DNA from: PALSA-894 sp963757565
GTDB lineage: Bacteria; Pseudomonadota; Alphaproteobacteria; Rhizobiales; Xanthobacteraceae
Length of the DNA stretch: 64,000 nt
NCBI GenBank assembly: GCA_963757565.1
Contig: CAVWSB010000002.1
Span: 1 to 64,000, forward strand
Direction: 5' to 3'
Part shown: positions 10,169-19,435 of the stretch, piece by piece
Layout: each line of letters opens with the position of its first letter
Numbering within the stretch: position 1 is the first letter of the stretch
Notes under the pieces: generated by a model
Told to the model about the DNA's origin: nothing
Databases searched by the model: none
Seen by the model: only the letters and a program-made list of their open reading frames with translations
Program-made: the position numbers and the translations under genes

Positions 10169-11530
10169 ATGCAGATTGCGACCGACGCGGTTGCGTCATG
10201 GAGCGCGGCGCGCCCGGACGTTTCCGGTGAGTTCCACCGCGACGCGGACACGCATTCGGCGTTCTGGCTCAAGGGCTATGATCTGATCGCCGCACTACCG
10301 CAAAAACCGAAGCGCAATCCCGAGCAGGCGCGCTCGGCCGAGATGATTTTGCGCGCCGGGCGGGAATCCCGCGAAGCCTTCATGTTGCGCCATGCCGAGG
10401 CGGTCTATCGCGCGCTCACCAAGAACCTGACGGCGTTCGTGCGCGCGGATGTACTGGCCTATGCGGCTGCCGATCTCATGCCCGGTCTCGTGCCGACGCG
10501 CGCGCAGGTCTATGCGCAGGGCGACCGGATGCAGAGCCAGAAGGACGGCATCGAGGTCGATCAGGGCATCTTCCTCGCGCACATCCTCGCGCGTCCCGAC
10601 ACCGGCACGCACTTCTGTCACGCGATGTTGCTGCCGCGCGCCGAGTCATTGCAGCGGCGCGATGAATTCGCCGCGCGCGGCGCGGTCGATCTCGGCACGG
10701 CGTCGGTCATGCGTGAGCGCAAGGCCGCGACCGTCACGATGCACAATCCGCGCTATCTCAATGCCGAGGACGAAACCACGCTGCAGCAGACCGAGATTGC
10801 GGTCGATCTCGCGATTCTCGATCCGAAGTCGGAGATTTGCGTGCTGCGCGGCGGCACCGTCGACAATCCGAAATACGAAAACCAGCGCGTGTTCTGCACT
10901 GGCATCAATCTGACCCACATCTACAACGGCAGGATCTCGTACCTCTGGTACATCACGCGCGAGATGGGCTTCGTGAACAAGATGTTCCGCGGCCTCGCAC
11001 GGCCCGATGTCAGTCCCGACGAAATCTATGGCGGCACAGCCGAGAAGCCGTGGATCGCCGCCGTGGAGAAGTTCGCGATCGGCGGCGGCTGCCAGTATCT
11101 GCTCACGATGGATCACGTCGTGGCGGCGAGCGATGCCTACATGACGCTCCCCGCCCGCAAGGAGGGCATCATTCCGGGCGCCGCCAACATGCGGCTGTGG
11201 CGCTTCACCGGCGACCGCATCGCGCGGCAGGCGATCCTGTCGGGCCGCAGGCTCGATTGCGATACGCCCGAGGGGCGCATGATCTGCGACGAGATCGTGG
11301 CCCCGTCCGAGATGGACACCGCGCTCGACCGCGCGGTCGCAAGCTTTACCGATTCAGGCGTCGTCAGCGCCGCCGGAAACCGGCGCGCGTTTCGCGTCGC
11401 GGAGGAGCCGCTCGATCAGTTCCGCCGCTATATGGCGGTCTATGCGCGCGAGCAGGCCTACTGCCACTTCTCGCCGGCGCTGATCGCCAATCTCGAAAAG
11501 CACTGGAACGCACAGAACAGGAAGATGTAG
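10169..11530 (+). CDS. Crotonase-fold protein related to (3,5-dihydroxyphenyl)acetyl-CoA dioxygenase DpgC
   Basis: A 453-residue crotonase-superfamily protein with an unusually long helical N-terminal domain (about residues 1-190). The catalytic half has CVLRGGTVDNPKYENQRVFC, HIYNGRISYLWYITREMGF, the oxyanion-hole region KFAIGGGCQYLLTMDHVVA, and LPARKEGIIPGAANMRLWRF. This architecture and the PARKEGIIPG stretch match my recollection of DpgC, a cofactor-independent dioxygenase that cleaves a dihydroxyphenylacetyl-CoA thioester. The next gene, 60 bases on, is an aryl-CoA ligase that could make such a thioester. Both are uninterrupted for nearly their whole length. The exact substrate and whether oxygen is used are inferences. 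A plain enoyl-CoA hydratase is less likely given the size. Confidence 0.78.
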   Translation: MQIATDAVASWSAARPDVSGEFHRDADTHSAFWLKGYDLIAALPQKPKRNPEQARSAEMILRAGRESREAFMLRHAEAVYRALTKNLTAFVRADVLAYAAADLMPGLVPTRAQVYAQGDRMQSQKDGIEVDQGIFLAHILARPDTGTHFCHAMLLPRAESLQRRDEFAARGAVDLGTASVMRERKAATVTMHNPRYLNAEDETTLQQTEIAVDLAILDPKSEICVLRGGTVDNPKYENQRVFCTGINLTHIYNGRISYLWYITREMGFVNKMFRGLARPDVSPDEIYGGTAEKPWIAAVEKFAIGGGCQYLLTMDHVVAASDAYMTLPARKEGIIPGAANMRLWRFTGDRIARQAILSGRRLDCDTPEGRMICDEIVAPSEMDTALDRAVASFTDSGVVSAAGNRRAFRVAEEPLDQFRRYMAVYAREQAYCHFSPALIANLEKHWNAQNRKM

Positions 11531-11578
11531 CGCGTGATCCCGAAAAGTGGGTACCGGTTTTCGGACCACGATCACGCG
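11531..11578. repeat. Dispersed Rhizobiales palindrome between the DpgC-like and CoA-ligase genes
   Basis: Outer arms CGCGTGATC (11531-11539) and GATCACGCG (11570-11578) are perfectly complementary. Inner arms CCGAAAA (11540-11546) and TTTTCGG (11558-11564) flank GTGGGTACCGG. It fills almost the whole 59-base gap between the two genes, so the co-transcript would carry a hairpin there. A degenerate relative lies at 4583-4610. Confidence 0.8.
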
Positions 11579-11589
11579 CAAGGAATAAC

Positions 11590-12910
11590 ATGAGCAAACG
11601 CGCCGCGGATTTTTCACCGAGCAAGACAGATCTGAACCCGATTGAAGTCGCGTCGCGCGATGAAATCGCGGCGCTGCAATTGCGCCGCATGAAGTGGTCG
11701 CTCAAGCACGCCTACGAAAACGTGTCGCACTACAAGAAATCCTTCGACGCGGCGGGCGTGCATCCGGACGACTTGAAGGAGCTTTCCGACCTGCGGCGTT
11801 TTCCGCTCACAGCCAAGGACGATCTGCGCGCCAATTATCCCTACGGCATGTTCGCCGTGCCGATGGACAAGATCGTGCGCATCCATGCCTCGTCCGGCAC
11901 CACCGGAAAGCCGACCGTTGTCGGCTACACCAAACTCGATATCCGCACCTGGGCCGACGTCTGCGCGCGCTCCATTGTCGCGAGCGGCGGCCGGGCCGGC
12001 ATGAAGATCCACAACGCTTACGGCTATGGCCTGTTTACCGGGGGGCTCGGCGTGCACTACGGCGCCGAGAAGCTCGGCTGCGTCACGATCCCCGTGTCCG
12101 GCGGCATGACCGAGCGCCAGGTCAAGCTGATCGTCGATTTTCAACCCGACATCATCACGGTGACGCCGAGCTACATGCTGGCGATCCTCGACGAATTCCG
12201 TCAGCAGGGTGTCGATCCGCGCACATGCTCGCTCAAGATCGGCATTTTCGGCGCCGAGCCGTGGACCAATGCGATGCGGTCCGAGATCGAGGACGCCTTC
12301 GACATGCATGCGGTCGATATCTACGGCCTCTCCGAGGTGATGGGACCGGGCGTCGCCAACGAGTGCGTCGAGACGAAGGACGGCCTGCATATCTGGGAGG
12401 ATCATTTCTATCCGGAAGTGATCGATCCGGTGACCGGTGCGCCGCTGCCGGACGGCGAGGTGGGCGAACTCGTGTTCACCTCCCTCACCAAGGAGGCGAT
12501 GCCGGTCATCCGCTATCGCACGCGCGACCTGACGCGGCTCTTGCCCGGCACAGCGCGCTCGATGCGCCGGATGGAGAAGATCACCGGCCGCTCCGACGAC
12601 ATGATGATCGTGCGCGGCGTGAACGTGTTTCCGACTCAGATCGAGGAGCTGATCCTGCGCGACGAGCGGCTTAGCGCCCATTTCGTCATCGAGCTGCGCC
12701 GCGCCGACCGGCTTGATGAGATGACCGTTCGGGTCGAGGCACGACCCGGCGTGGACGACGTCGGCCGCGCGGCGTGCAGCAAGGATCTTGCCCACATCAT
12801 CAAGGCGCTGATCGGCGTGACCGCGACGGTTGAGACCACGCCACCCGGTGCGGGTGGAGCGCTCGCTCGGCAAGGCCAAGCGGATTATCGATTTGAGGCC
12901 GAAATCGTAG
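11590..12910 (+). CDS. paaK: Phenylacetate--CoA ligase-like AMP-forming enzyme
   Basis: Adenylate-forming ligase that activates an aryl-acetic or benzoic acid to its CoA thioester. The ATP P-loop is IHASSGTTGKPTVVGYT. GYGLFTGGLGVHYGAEKLG is typical of PaaK, DIYGLSEVMGPGVA is the A5 core, MPVIRYRTRDLTRLL is A7/A8, and GRSDDMMIVRGVNVFPTQIE is the PaaK C-terminal hinge. A one-base insertion near 12852 shifts the last part; read through, it ends VERSLGKAKRIIDLRPKS at TAG 12908. That TAG lies inside an inverted repeat arm. Pairing with the DpgC-like gene suggests the acid is a hydroxylated phenylacetate or similar, but no other paa genes are present here, so the ring substrate is open. Confidence 0.9.
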
Positions 12911-12999
12911 GGTGGGTTAGCGAGCGGCGGCGAGCGTAACCATCGCAAAGCTGGCGCCCATTCAGGTGGGTTACGCGCTTTGCGCTAACCCACCCTACG
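12906..12999. repeat. Inverted repeat supplying stop codons to two convergent genes
   Basis: A perfect 17-bp inverted repeat: CGTAGGGTGGGTTAGCG (12906-12922) and CGCTAACCCACCCTACG (12983-12999). The TAG of the ligase gene (12908-12910) is in the left arm, and the TAG of the convergent membrane-protein gene (complement 12995-12997) is the mirror position in the right arm. The 60-bp centre contains GGTGGGTTACGCGC, a partial third copy of the motif. It could also work as a bidirectional terminator. Confidence 0.85.
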
Positions 13000-13732
13000 T
13001 ATGCTCGATCAACTCCCGCCGCGGCCCAGCGATGCGCTTGTGCACATGCGTCATGAACGCCATGCCGAACAGCGGCGTCGCGAGGTTCAGGATCGGGATC
13101 GACACGAACGCCGCGATGAACAGCCGCCAGCGAACATCACGCTACCGTGATGGCATCCGGCGCAGCGCGCTTGGCCTCCTCGACCGAATGGAAGCGCATC
13201 GCGGCGAGCAGGAAATATTCGCGGCCGAGCAGGTACGCGTTCGCGACGAACAGCGATCAGGAACCCTATGCCGGCGAACAGCAAGAACGGCACGGGCAAT
13301 GAGATAGACGATCAGCGCCAGCAGCGCCGGTCTTGATGCCCTCGATCCCGGCAGTCGCGGAGCGGCACGGCAACGCCCGGCGGATCGGCCGGGTAATGCG
13401 TGTGCTCGACCTCGGCGGCGATCTCGTCGGAGAAGAAGCTCGCGACGAACGCCGTGATGGCCGGCATGATGAAGACCGCGCCGGCAACAAGCCCGAATCC
13501 GGCAGCGATCGCGAGCACCCAGATCAGCGCATGCAGCGGCGTCTGCCATGCCCGGCCCGGTGACGCCTTCGAGATAGCCCGCGCCTTCAGCCGCGAGCCA
13601 GGCGAACAGCCGATGCAGTCCGATGCCGAACAGGATCAGCAGCAGGATCGCGAGCCCGATCGATTTGAGCAGCACCGCGCGGAACGGCGGCGTGAACATC
13701 TGCGCGAGGGCTTTTGCGGCGGCGCCGAACAT
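12995..13732 (-). CDS. EI24/CysZ-like polytopic membrane protein
   Basis: Predicted inner-membrane protein of about 240 residues. It starts FGAAAKALAQMFTPPFRAVL, and its first helix is IGLAILLLILFGIGL. Other readable segments, in alternate frames, are IAAGFGLVAGAVFIMPAITA, FVASFFSDEIAAEVE, LPVPFLLFAGIGFLI and FIAAFVSIPILNLATPLFG, and it ends THVHKRIAGP before TAG at 12995. At least four frame changes occur between 13140 and 13560. The segment order is that of the EI24 domain family (related to the CysZ sulfate permease), annotated in alphaproteobacteria as sulfate-transporter-like. No sulfate genes are nearby, so transport substrate is not inferred. Confidence 0.7.
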
Positions 13733-13832
13733 GGCCGCAGAGGTAGTCTGCCGGGTGTGAGCATCAGCGACAAGCCGGTCGCGACGGTCACGCCGGGCTT
13801 CGCGAGCGCAGCCGTGGTGCCGCCTGCGTCGG

Positions 13833-14679
13833 TCAGGATCCGCCGCCGCGGTAGCGCCGCCGGCGGCGTCGCGCGCGGACCGGCGTCGAGTCGGCCGGCG
13901 GCGCCTCGTCGGGATGCGCGCCTCGAGCGGCAGCGGCAGATCGGCCCAATGCAGCTTCTTGTAGTCGAAAGCCGTTCTCGATGGTCGGCTTCACCACCGC
14001 GAAATAGGGCGAGATGTCGAAATCGCGCGGCGCGTAGAGCGAGTGATGGCGGATCTCGAGCAGCTCGCGCCGCGCCACGCGGCTCTCGATGCGCGTGACC
14101 TTCGGCAGGATCGGATAGCGCACCGACTCGAAGGCCTGCGCGATCAGCGCCGAGCAGATGATGCGCGTCGGATCGCCCGAGCCGAGCGCGAGCGCGCGGC
14201 GGCGCCAGCGCTGCGGTACCGGCAGCGGCATCAGGTAGCGCATCAGGTCGGTGATGTTCTTGAGATCGTATGCGAGCCCGATGCGCTCGACCGCATAGGC
14301 GCAGACCTGCTCGCAGTCGTCCTCGGTCAGCCCGACCGGGCGGCACACGCGGGTGTGGAAGCGCGGATATTTCGACAGCGGCGCGGAGTCGACGCCGATA
14401 CCGAGCTCGGCCTCGATCAGCGTGTGCGGCTCGTCGCCTTCGGTCGCGCGGCCGTCGAGCGGGCCGACGTAAAGCGCTGCATGCGACCAGGTCGATTGCG
14501 TGAGATACTTGATGACGCCGGAGATCTGGTTGTTGCCTTCGACCAGCAGCACGTCGCCGGGCTTGAGCGAAGCCGCGAGCGCGTTCGGATCGCTCGGCGT
14601 GAACGGCTCGTAGCCCGAAACGGGCTTCTCCAGATAGCGGGCGAGCATCTGCCCGAAGCTGATCGATCACGCGACCCAC
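13833..14679 (-). CDS. YiiX/YebB-like (NlpC/P60-type) cysteine hydrolase
   Basis: Probable permuted-papain-fold hydrolase. Clear motifs are LKPGDVLLVEGNNQISGVIK, STWSHAALYVG with the catalytic SH(A) typical of the NlpC/P60-YiiX clan, TLIEAELGIGV, and ICSALIAQAFESV carrying the presumed catalytic Cys. The chosen start is GTG 14679 (VGRVIDQ) after GGGG at a reasonable distance, with a one-base change near 14660 to reach the MLARYLEKPVSGYEPF frame. Another change near 13965 converts FRLQEAALG into the better FDYKKLHWADLPLP. The true C terminus is unsure, and an Arg/Pro-rich tail ending at 13833 is one option. Physiological substrate (peptidoglycan or lipid) is unknown. Confidence 0.68.
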
Positions 14680-14870
14680 GGCGTTCCCCCAAGGGACGCG
14701 CGCGCGAGGTTGTCCCTCGTCTGCGACTGTTGGTGCATGACAATTTAGACAGAGACTGCGTTTCGGTTCACGCGTTGCGGTGAACGAATGCTGCACTACG
14801 CGCAGATCAGCGTTTGCGAGCGCCGTGCGCGTTGCGGGCAAGGTGCGCGCTCGGCAACGATCCGGAAACC

Positions 14871-16256
14871 ATGTCGCAGTCAATCGGCGCAGTTTCATCG
14901 CAGGGCTCGCCGGCGCTCGCCTCGGCGCCGGCGCTCGGCGCGGTCGCGGCCTCGGGCGAGACCGACGTGGCGATCATCGGTGCGGGCGCGGCCGGAATTG
15001 CTGCGGCGCGCAAGGTCGCGGCGGCGGGCAAGCGCTTCGCGCTGATCGAGGCGGGCGACCATGATCGGCGGGCGCTGCGTCACCGACACACGCACCTTCG
15101 GCGTGCCGTTCGATCGCGGCGCGCACTGGGTCCACATGCCGGACATCAATCCGGTCGCGAAGCTCGCGCTCGCGCGCGGCTCGAAATCTACCCGGCGCCG
15201 CCCGGACAGAAGCTGCGCATCGGCAAGCGCAACGCGCGCGAAGGCGAGATGGAGGACTATCTCGCGGCCATCGTGAAGCGCGAAGCCGCGCGATCCAGGA
15301 CGCGGCGCGCGGCAAGGCCGACGTCGCCTGCGCGCAGGCGCTTGCCGAAGGATCTCGGCGACTGGCGTGCCGGCGGTCGAATTCGTGCTCGGCCCGTTCG
15401 GCTGCGGCAAGACGCTGGACGAGCATTTCGGCGGTGGATTTCGCGCAGCTCGCTCGAGCGCGACGTCGATGCGTTCTGCCGGCAGGGCTTCGGCGCGCTG
15501 CTGGCCAAGCTCGGCGGCTGATCTGCCGGTGCAGCTCGACACGCCGGTGACGCGCATCGCAGTCGGCGCGCAAGCGGTCGAGGTCGAGACGGCGCGCGGC
15601 ACGCATCTACGGCGCGCGCCGCTGATCGTCACGGCGTCGACCGGCGTGCTTGCGGCCGAGCAAGATCAAGTTCGCGCCCGACATGCCGAAGCGCCAGCTC
15701 GACGCGATCGCGAAGCTTTCGCTCGGCTCGCTACGATCACGTCGCGCTCGAGCTGAAGGGCAATCCGCTGCGATTGCAGAACGACGATCTGGTGTTCGAG
15801 AAGGCGACGGGGCCGCGCACCGCCGCGCTGCTCGCCAATGTCGTCGGGCACGCCGCTGTGCCTGGTCGAGGTCGCCGGCAAGTTCGGGCGCGAGCTGTCG
15901 GCGCAGGGCGAAGCCGCGATGGTGGACTTCGCGACTGGCTGGCTCGCCGATCTTTTCGGCGCCGACGTGAAGAAGGCGGTCGGCAAGACGCATGCGACGC
16001 GCTGGAACGCGCGAACCGCTGGGCGCTCGGCGCGTTCTCGTCCGCGGCTGCGCCGGCGGGCAGGGCGGCCGCAAGGTGCTGATGGAGCCGCGTGCGCGAC
16101 CGCTTGTTCTTTGCCGGCGAGGCCGTGCACGAAACGCTGTGGGGCACGGTCGGCGGCGCCTGGGAGTCCGGCGAGCGCGCGGCCGATGCGGCGCTGAAGC
16201 TGTGGGGCAGTGCCCCAGACCGCGCGCCGCCGATGACGAGGCCGAGAGCTCGATGA
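14871..16256 (+). CDS. FAD-dependent amine oxidase-like protein with Tat signal (many frame changes)
   Basis: Flavin monooxygenase/amine-oxidase fold, probably exported. Near ATG 14871 one lost base would give MSQSNRRSFIAGLAGA, a twin-arginine signal. Next come the FAD-binding TDVAIIGAGAAGIAAARKVA with FALIEAGD, then IGGRCVTDT, FDRGAHWVHMPD, VEFVLGPFGCG, PVQLDTPVTRIAVG, PLIVTAST and, at the end, LFFAGEAVHETLWGTVGGAW, which is the classical second FAD motif with TVGGAxxSG. More than eight frame changes separate these blocks. All flavin and substrate motifs are present in the right order, so I favour a real gene in a poor-quality stretch over a decayed one. The stop overlaps the next gene's start (ATGA). 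Confidence 0.65.
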
Positions 16257-16270
16257 CGAGGCCGAAAGCT
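16231..16270 (+). repeat. Tandem 20-bp duplication over a gene start
   Basis: CGATGACGAGGCCGAGAGCT (16231-16250) is followed directly by a copy with one change, A for G, at 16251-16270. Each copy holds an ATG, 20 bases apart and therefore in different frames. The second ATG (16253) starts the ATP-binding protein; the first lies inside the amine oxidase. Confidence 0.9.
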
Positions 16271-16950
16271 CTCATCGCGTGGTCGAGCGGCAAGGACTCC
16301 GCCTGGGCCCTGCACGAGGTGCGGCGCGCGGGCGAGGTCGAGGTCGTCGGCGCGCTTACCACCGTGACCGACACCTTCAAGCGCGTCAGCATGCATGGCG
16401 TGCGCGAGGAGATCTTGTTCGCGCAGCATGCGGCGGCAGGGCTGGCTTCCGTGATCGTGCCGATCCCTTATCCGTGCCCGAACGAGATCTATGAAGCGCG
16501 CATGGCGGCGGCACTGGACGATGCGAAGCGCGATGGCGTCACCCATATGATCTTCGGCGATCTGTTTCTCGAGGATGTGCGCAACTACCGCATCGAGAAA
16601 CTCGCCGGCACAGGCATCACGCCGCTGTTTCCCTTGTGGCAGCGCCCGACCGATGCGCTCGCGCGCGAGATGATCGCGGCGGGCGTCGAGACGTATCTGG
16701 TGTGTGTCGACATCAACAATTGCCAAAGTCGTTCGCCGGCCGCCGCTTCGATGCCGCACTGTTGGCGGAGCTGCCCGCAAGCGCCGACCCGTGCGGTGAG
16801 AAGGGCGAGTTTCACACCTGCGTGGTCGCGGGACCGATGTTCGACCGGCGCATCGATGTGGCCGTCGGTGAAACGATCGAGCGCGATGGCCGATTTGCTT
16901 ACACGGACCTCGTCCCTCCTCGCGTAGCGGGGAGAGTGGACGCCGCGTAG
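16253..16950 (+). CDS. Adenine-nucleotide alpha hydrolase/diphthine-ammonia-ligase-like ATP-binding protein
   Basis: An N-type ATP pyrophosphatase-family protein of about 230 residues. TRPKALIAWSSGKDSAWALH is the SGGKDS-type P-loop. VGALTTVTDTFKRVSMHGVR and IPYPCPNEIYEARM follow the pattern of the DUF71/diphthine ammonia ligase family, and MIFGDLFLEDVRNYRI and GITPLFPLW complete it. A frame change near 16722 leads to SFAGRRFDAALLAEL, DPCGEKGEFHTCVVAGPMF and DVAVGE. Bacteria lack diphthamide, so the substrate is not the eukaryotic one; an amide-forming role on an unknown acid is an inference. It is coupled by ATGA to the amine oxidase, which suggests related metabolism. Confidence 0.82.
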
Positions 16951-17023
16951 CGGCCCTCGAAGGGTGGATGCAAGAGCCGGTCGCCCCTCGAGGCTCACAA
17001 GCGCTTGCACCTCACTGTGACGG

Positions 17024-19435
17024 CTATCCTCGCAATACCCCGCCGGTGCGCTTGCCGACCTCGGCGACGATCTTTGCCGCGACCGCATCGATCTCCTGGT
17101 CGGTCATGGTCTTCTCGCGCGGCTGCAGCGTGACGGCGATCGCGAGCGACTTCTTGCCCGGCTCGATGCTCGTGCCCTCGTAGACGTCGAACACCGTCAC
17201 GCCGGTGATCAGCTTGCGGTCGACGTTCTGCGCGGCGCGCACGAGGTCGCCCGCCTTCACCTTGGCGTCGACCACGAACGCGAAGTCGCGCGTCACCGGC
17301 TGGAACGCGGAGAGATCGAGCTGCGGCTTGGCGCGCGTCGGCCTCGCCTTCGGCGGCGGGAATGCGCTCGAGGATGACCTCGAACGCCATCAGCGGGCCT
17401 TCGGCGTCGAGCGCCTCGAGCGCGCGGGGATGCAGTTCGCCGAAATAGCCGAGCACGTTCTGCGGGCCGATCTGGATCGTGCCGCGAGCGTCCCGGATGC
17501 AGCCAGTCCGGCCCGCCCGGCACGACCTGCAATGCCTGCGGCGGTGCGCCGGCCGCGACCAGCACGGCGAGCGCGTCGGCCTTCACGTCGAACACATCGG
17601 CCGCGCCATTGCCGCTCCAGTGGCGGCCCGCGCCCGCCGGCTTCGCGAGCGCGCGGCGCACGCCGGACGCCGCGGTGAGCTGATCCTCCGGCTGGTCGCC
17701 CTTGAAGATCTGCCCGACCTCGAACAGCGCCACGTCGGCGAAGCCGCGATCCGCGTTCTTCTGCGCGCTTGCGACCAGCCCCGGAATGAGGCTCGGCCGC
17801 ATGTCGGACAAGTCCGCCGCGATCGGATTGGCGAGCGCAAGCTCGGCTGTCCGCCGCCGAACAGCTCGGCCTGCGCCTTGCCGATGAACGACCAGGTCAC
17901 CGCCTCGACCATGCCGCGCGCTGCGAGCGCGCGCTTGGCGCTGCGGTTGCGCACCTGCAATGGCGTGAGGATCGGCTTGCGTGCGTCGTCGCCGCGCGGG
18001 AACGGCGTCAGCGGCACCGCGATCGACGCCGACGATGCGCACGACCTCTTCGACGATGTCGGCCTTGCCCTCGATGTCGCTGCGCCACGACGGGATCGCG
18101 ACCTTCACGGTCTCGCCCGCGCCCGCGACGTAGAAGCCGAGATGCGTCAGCACGCGCTTCATTTCGGCGAGCGGCACCGTCGAGGCCCGACAGGCGCTTC
18201 ACTTCGGCGACGGGAAAATCGATGATGCGGTCGGCCGCATGTGCGGCGCCTGCGACGACGATTTCCGACGGCGTGCCGCCGCAGAAGTCGAGCACCATCT
18301 GCGTCGCCATTTCGAGCCCCGGCACCATGAAGTCCGGATCGACGCCGCGCTCGAAGCGATAGCGCGCGTCCGAATTGATGCCGAGCTTGCGCCCGGTCTG
18401 CGCGATGTTGAGCGGCGCCCACAGCGCCGACTCGATCAGCACGTCGGTCGTGTCGGCCGAGCAGCCGGACGCCTCGCCGCCCATGATGCCGGCGAGCGAC
18501 TCGACGCCCTTCTCGTCGGCGATCACGCAGTTCGCTCTCGTCGAGCTGGTAGGTGCGGCCGTCGAGCGCGAGCAGGCTTTCGCCCTTCTTGCCGCGACGC
18601 ACCGTGAGATTGCCGTGCACCTTCGCGGCGTCGAACACATGCAGCGGGCGGCCGCGGTCGAACGTCATGAAGTTGGTGATGTCGACCAGCGCGTTGATCG
18701 GGCGCAGGCCGATCGCGATCAGGCGCTTCTGCAGCCATTCGGGCGAGGGCGCCGTTCTTCACGCCGCGCACCAGCCGCAGCGCGAAGCCGGGACACAGCT
18801 CGGGCGCTTCGATCTTCACCGCGACCGGGCAGGGGAACGCGCCCTTCACGGGCTTCGGCGCCGGATCGATGAAGCTTGCCCATGTCGGCGGCCGCGAGGT
18901 CGCGCGCGATGCCGTGCACGCCGGTGCAGTCCGGGCGGTTGGGCGTCAGGTTGATCTCGATCACCGGATCGTCGAGGCCGGCCCACTTGGCGTAGCTCTC
19001 GCCGACCGGCGCATCGGCCGGCAGGTCGATGATGCCGTCATGGTCGTCGGACAATTCCATCTCGGCTTCCGAGACCAGCATGCCGCGGCTCTCGACGCCG
19101 CGGATGGTGCCGACGCCGAGCGTGATCTTCTTGCCCGGAATGTAGGTGCCGGGCGGAGAAAACACGCCGGTCATGCCGGTGCGCGCGTTCGGCGCGCCGC
19201 ACACGACCTGGATCGGATTGCCGTCGCCGGTGTCGACCATGCACACGCGCAGCCGGTCGGCGTTCGGATGCTGCTTCGCCTCGATCACCTTCGCGATGAC
19301 GAACGGCGCCAGCGCCTTCGCCTTGTCCTCGATGTTCTCGACTTCGAGCCCGATCATCGTGAGCTTGTCGGCGAGTTGGTCGAGCGGCTCGTCAGTCTCG
19401 AGGTGCTCCTTCAGCCAGGAGAGGGTGAACTTCAC
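17024..19435 (-). CDS. pheT: Phenylalanine--tRNA ligase beta subunit (multiple frame changes)
   Basis: Beta chain of the alpha2-beta2 enzyme that charges tRNA-Phe. The GTG start (19435) gives KFTLSWLKEHLETDEPL, then the EMAP-like tRNA-binding domain (VCGAPNARTGMTGVFSPPG), the B3/B4 editing region (EINLTPNRPDCTGVHGIARD), B5 (IAGIMGG-like LAGIMGGEASGC, RYRFERGVDP), the synthetase-like B6/B7 (IPGLVASAQKN, ADVALFEVGQIF) and the ferredoxin-fold anticodon domain (VTRDFAFVVDAKVKAGDLV) ending RTGGVLRG. About eight one- or two-base changes break it (for example near 18875, 18745, 18540, 18185, 18025, 17850, 17490 and 17335). The corrected length of about 800 residues is normal. Its GTG overlaps the pheS TGA by three bases. 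Confidence 0.93.

Noticed and set aside
10837..11589. Apparent fusion of an N-terminal Arg-rich region to the CoA ligase in one open frame
   Set aside because: The upstream part is the wrong frame of the DpgC-like gene; the ligase has its own ATG at 11590, and the conserved ligase start is there.
11614..12948. 444-codon frame antisense to the CoA ligase
   Set aside because: The plus-strand protein has all ligase motifs; the antisense product is His/Asp/Arg-rich with no recognisable motif.
14871..16256. Calling the amine oxidase a pseudogene
   Set aside because: Frame breaks are as common in essential genes nearby, and all flavin motifs remain in order, so decay is not shown.
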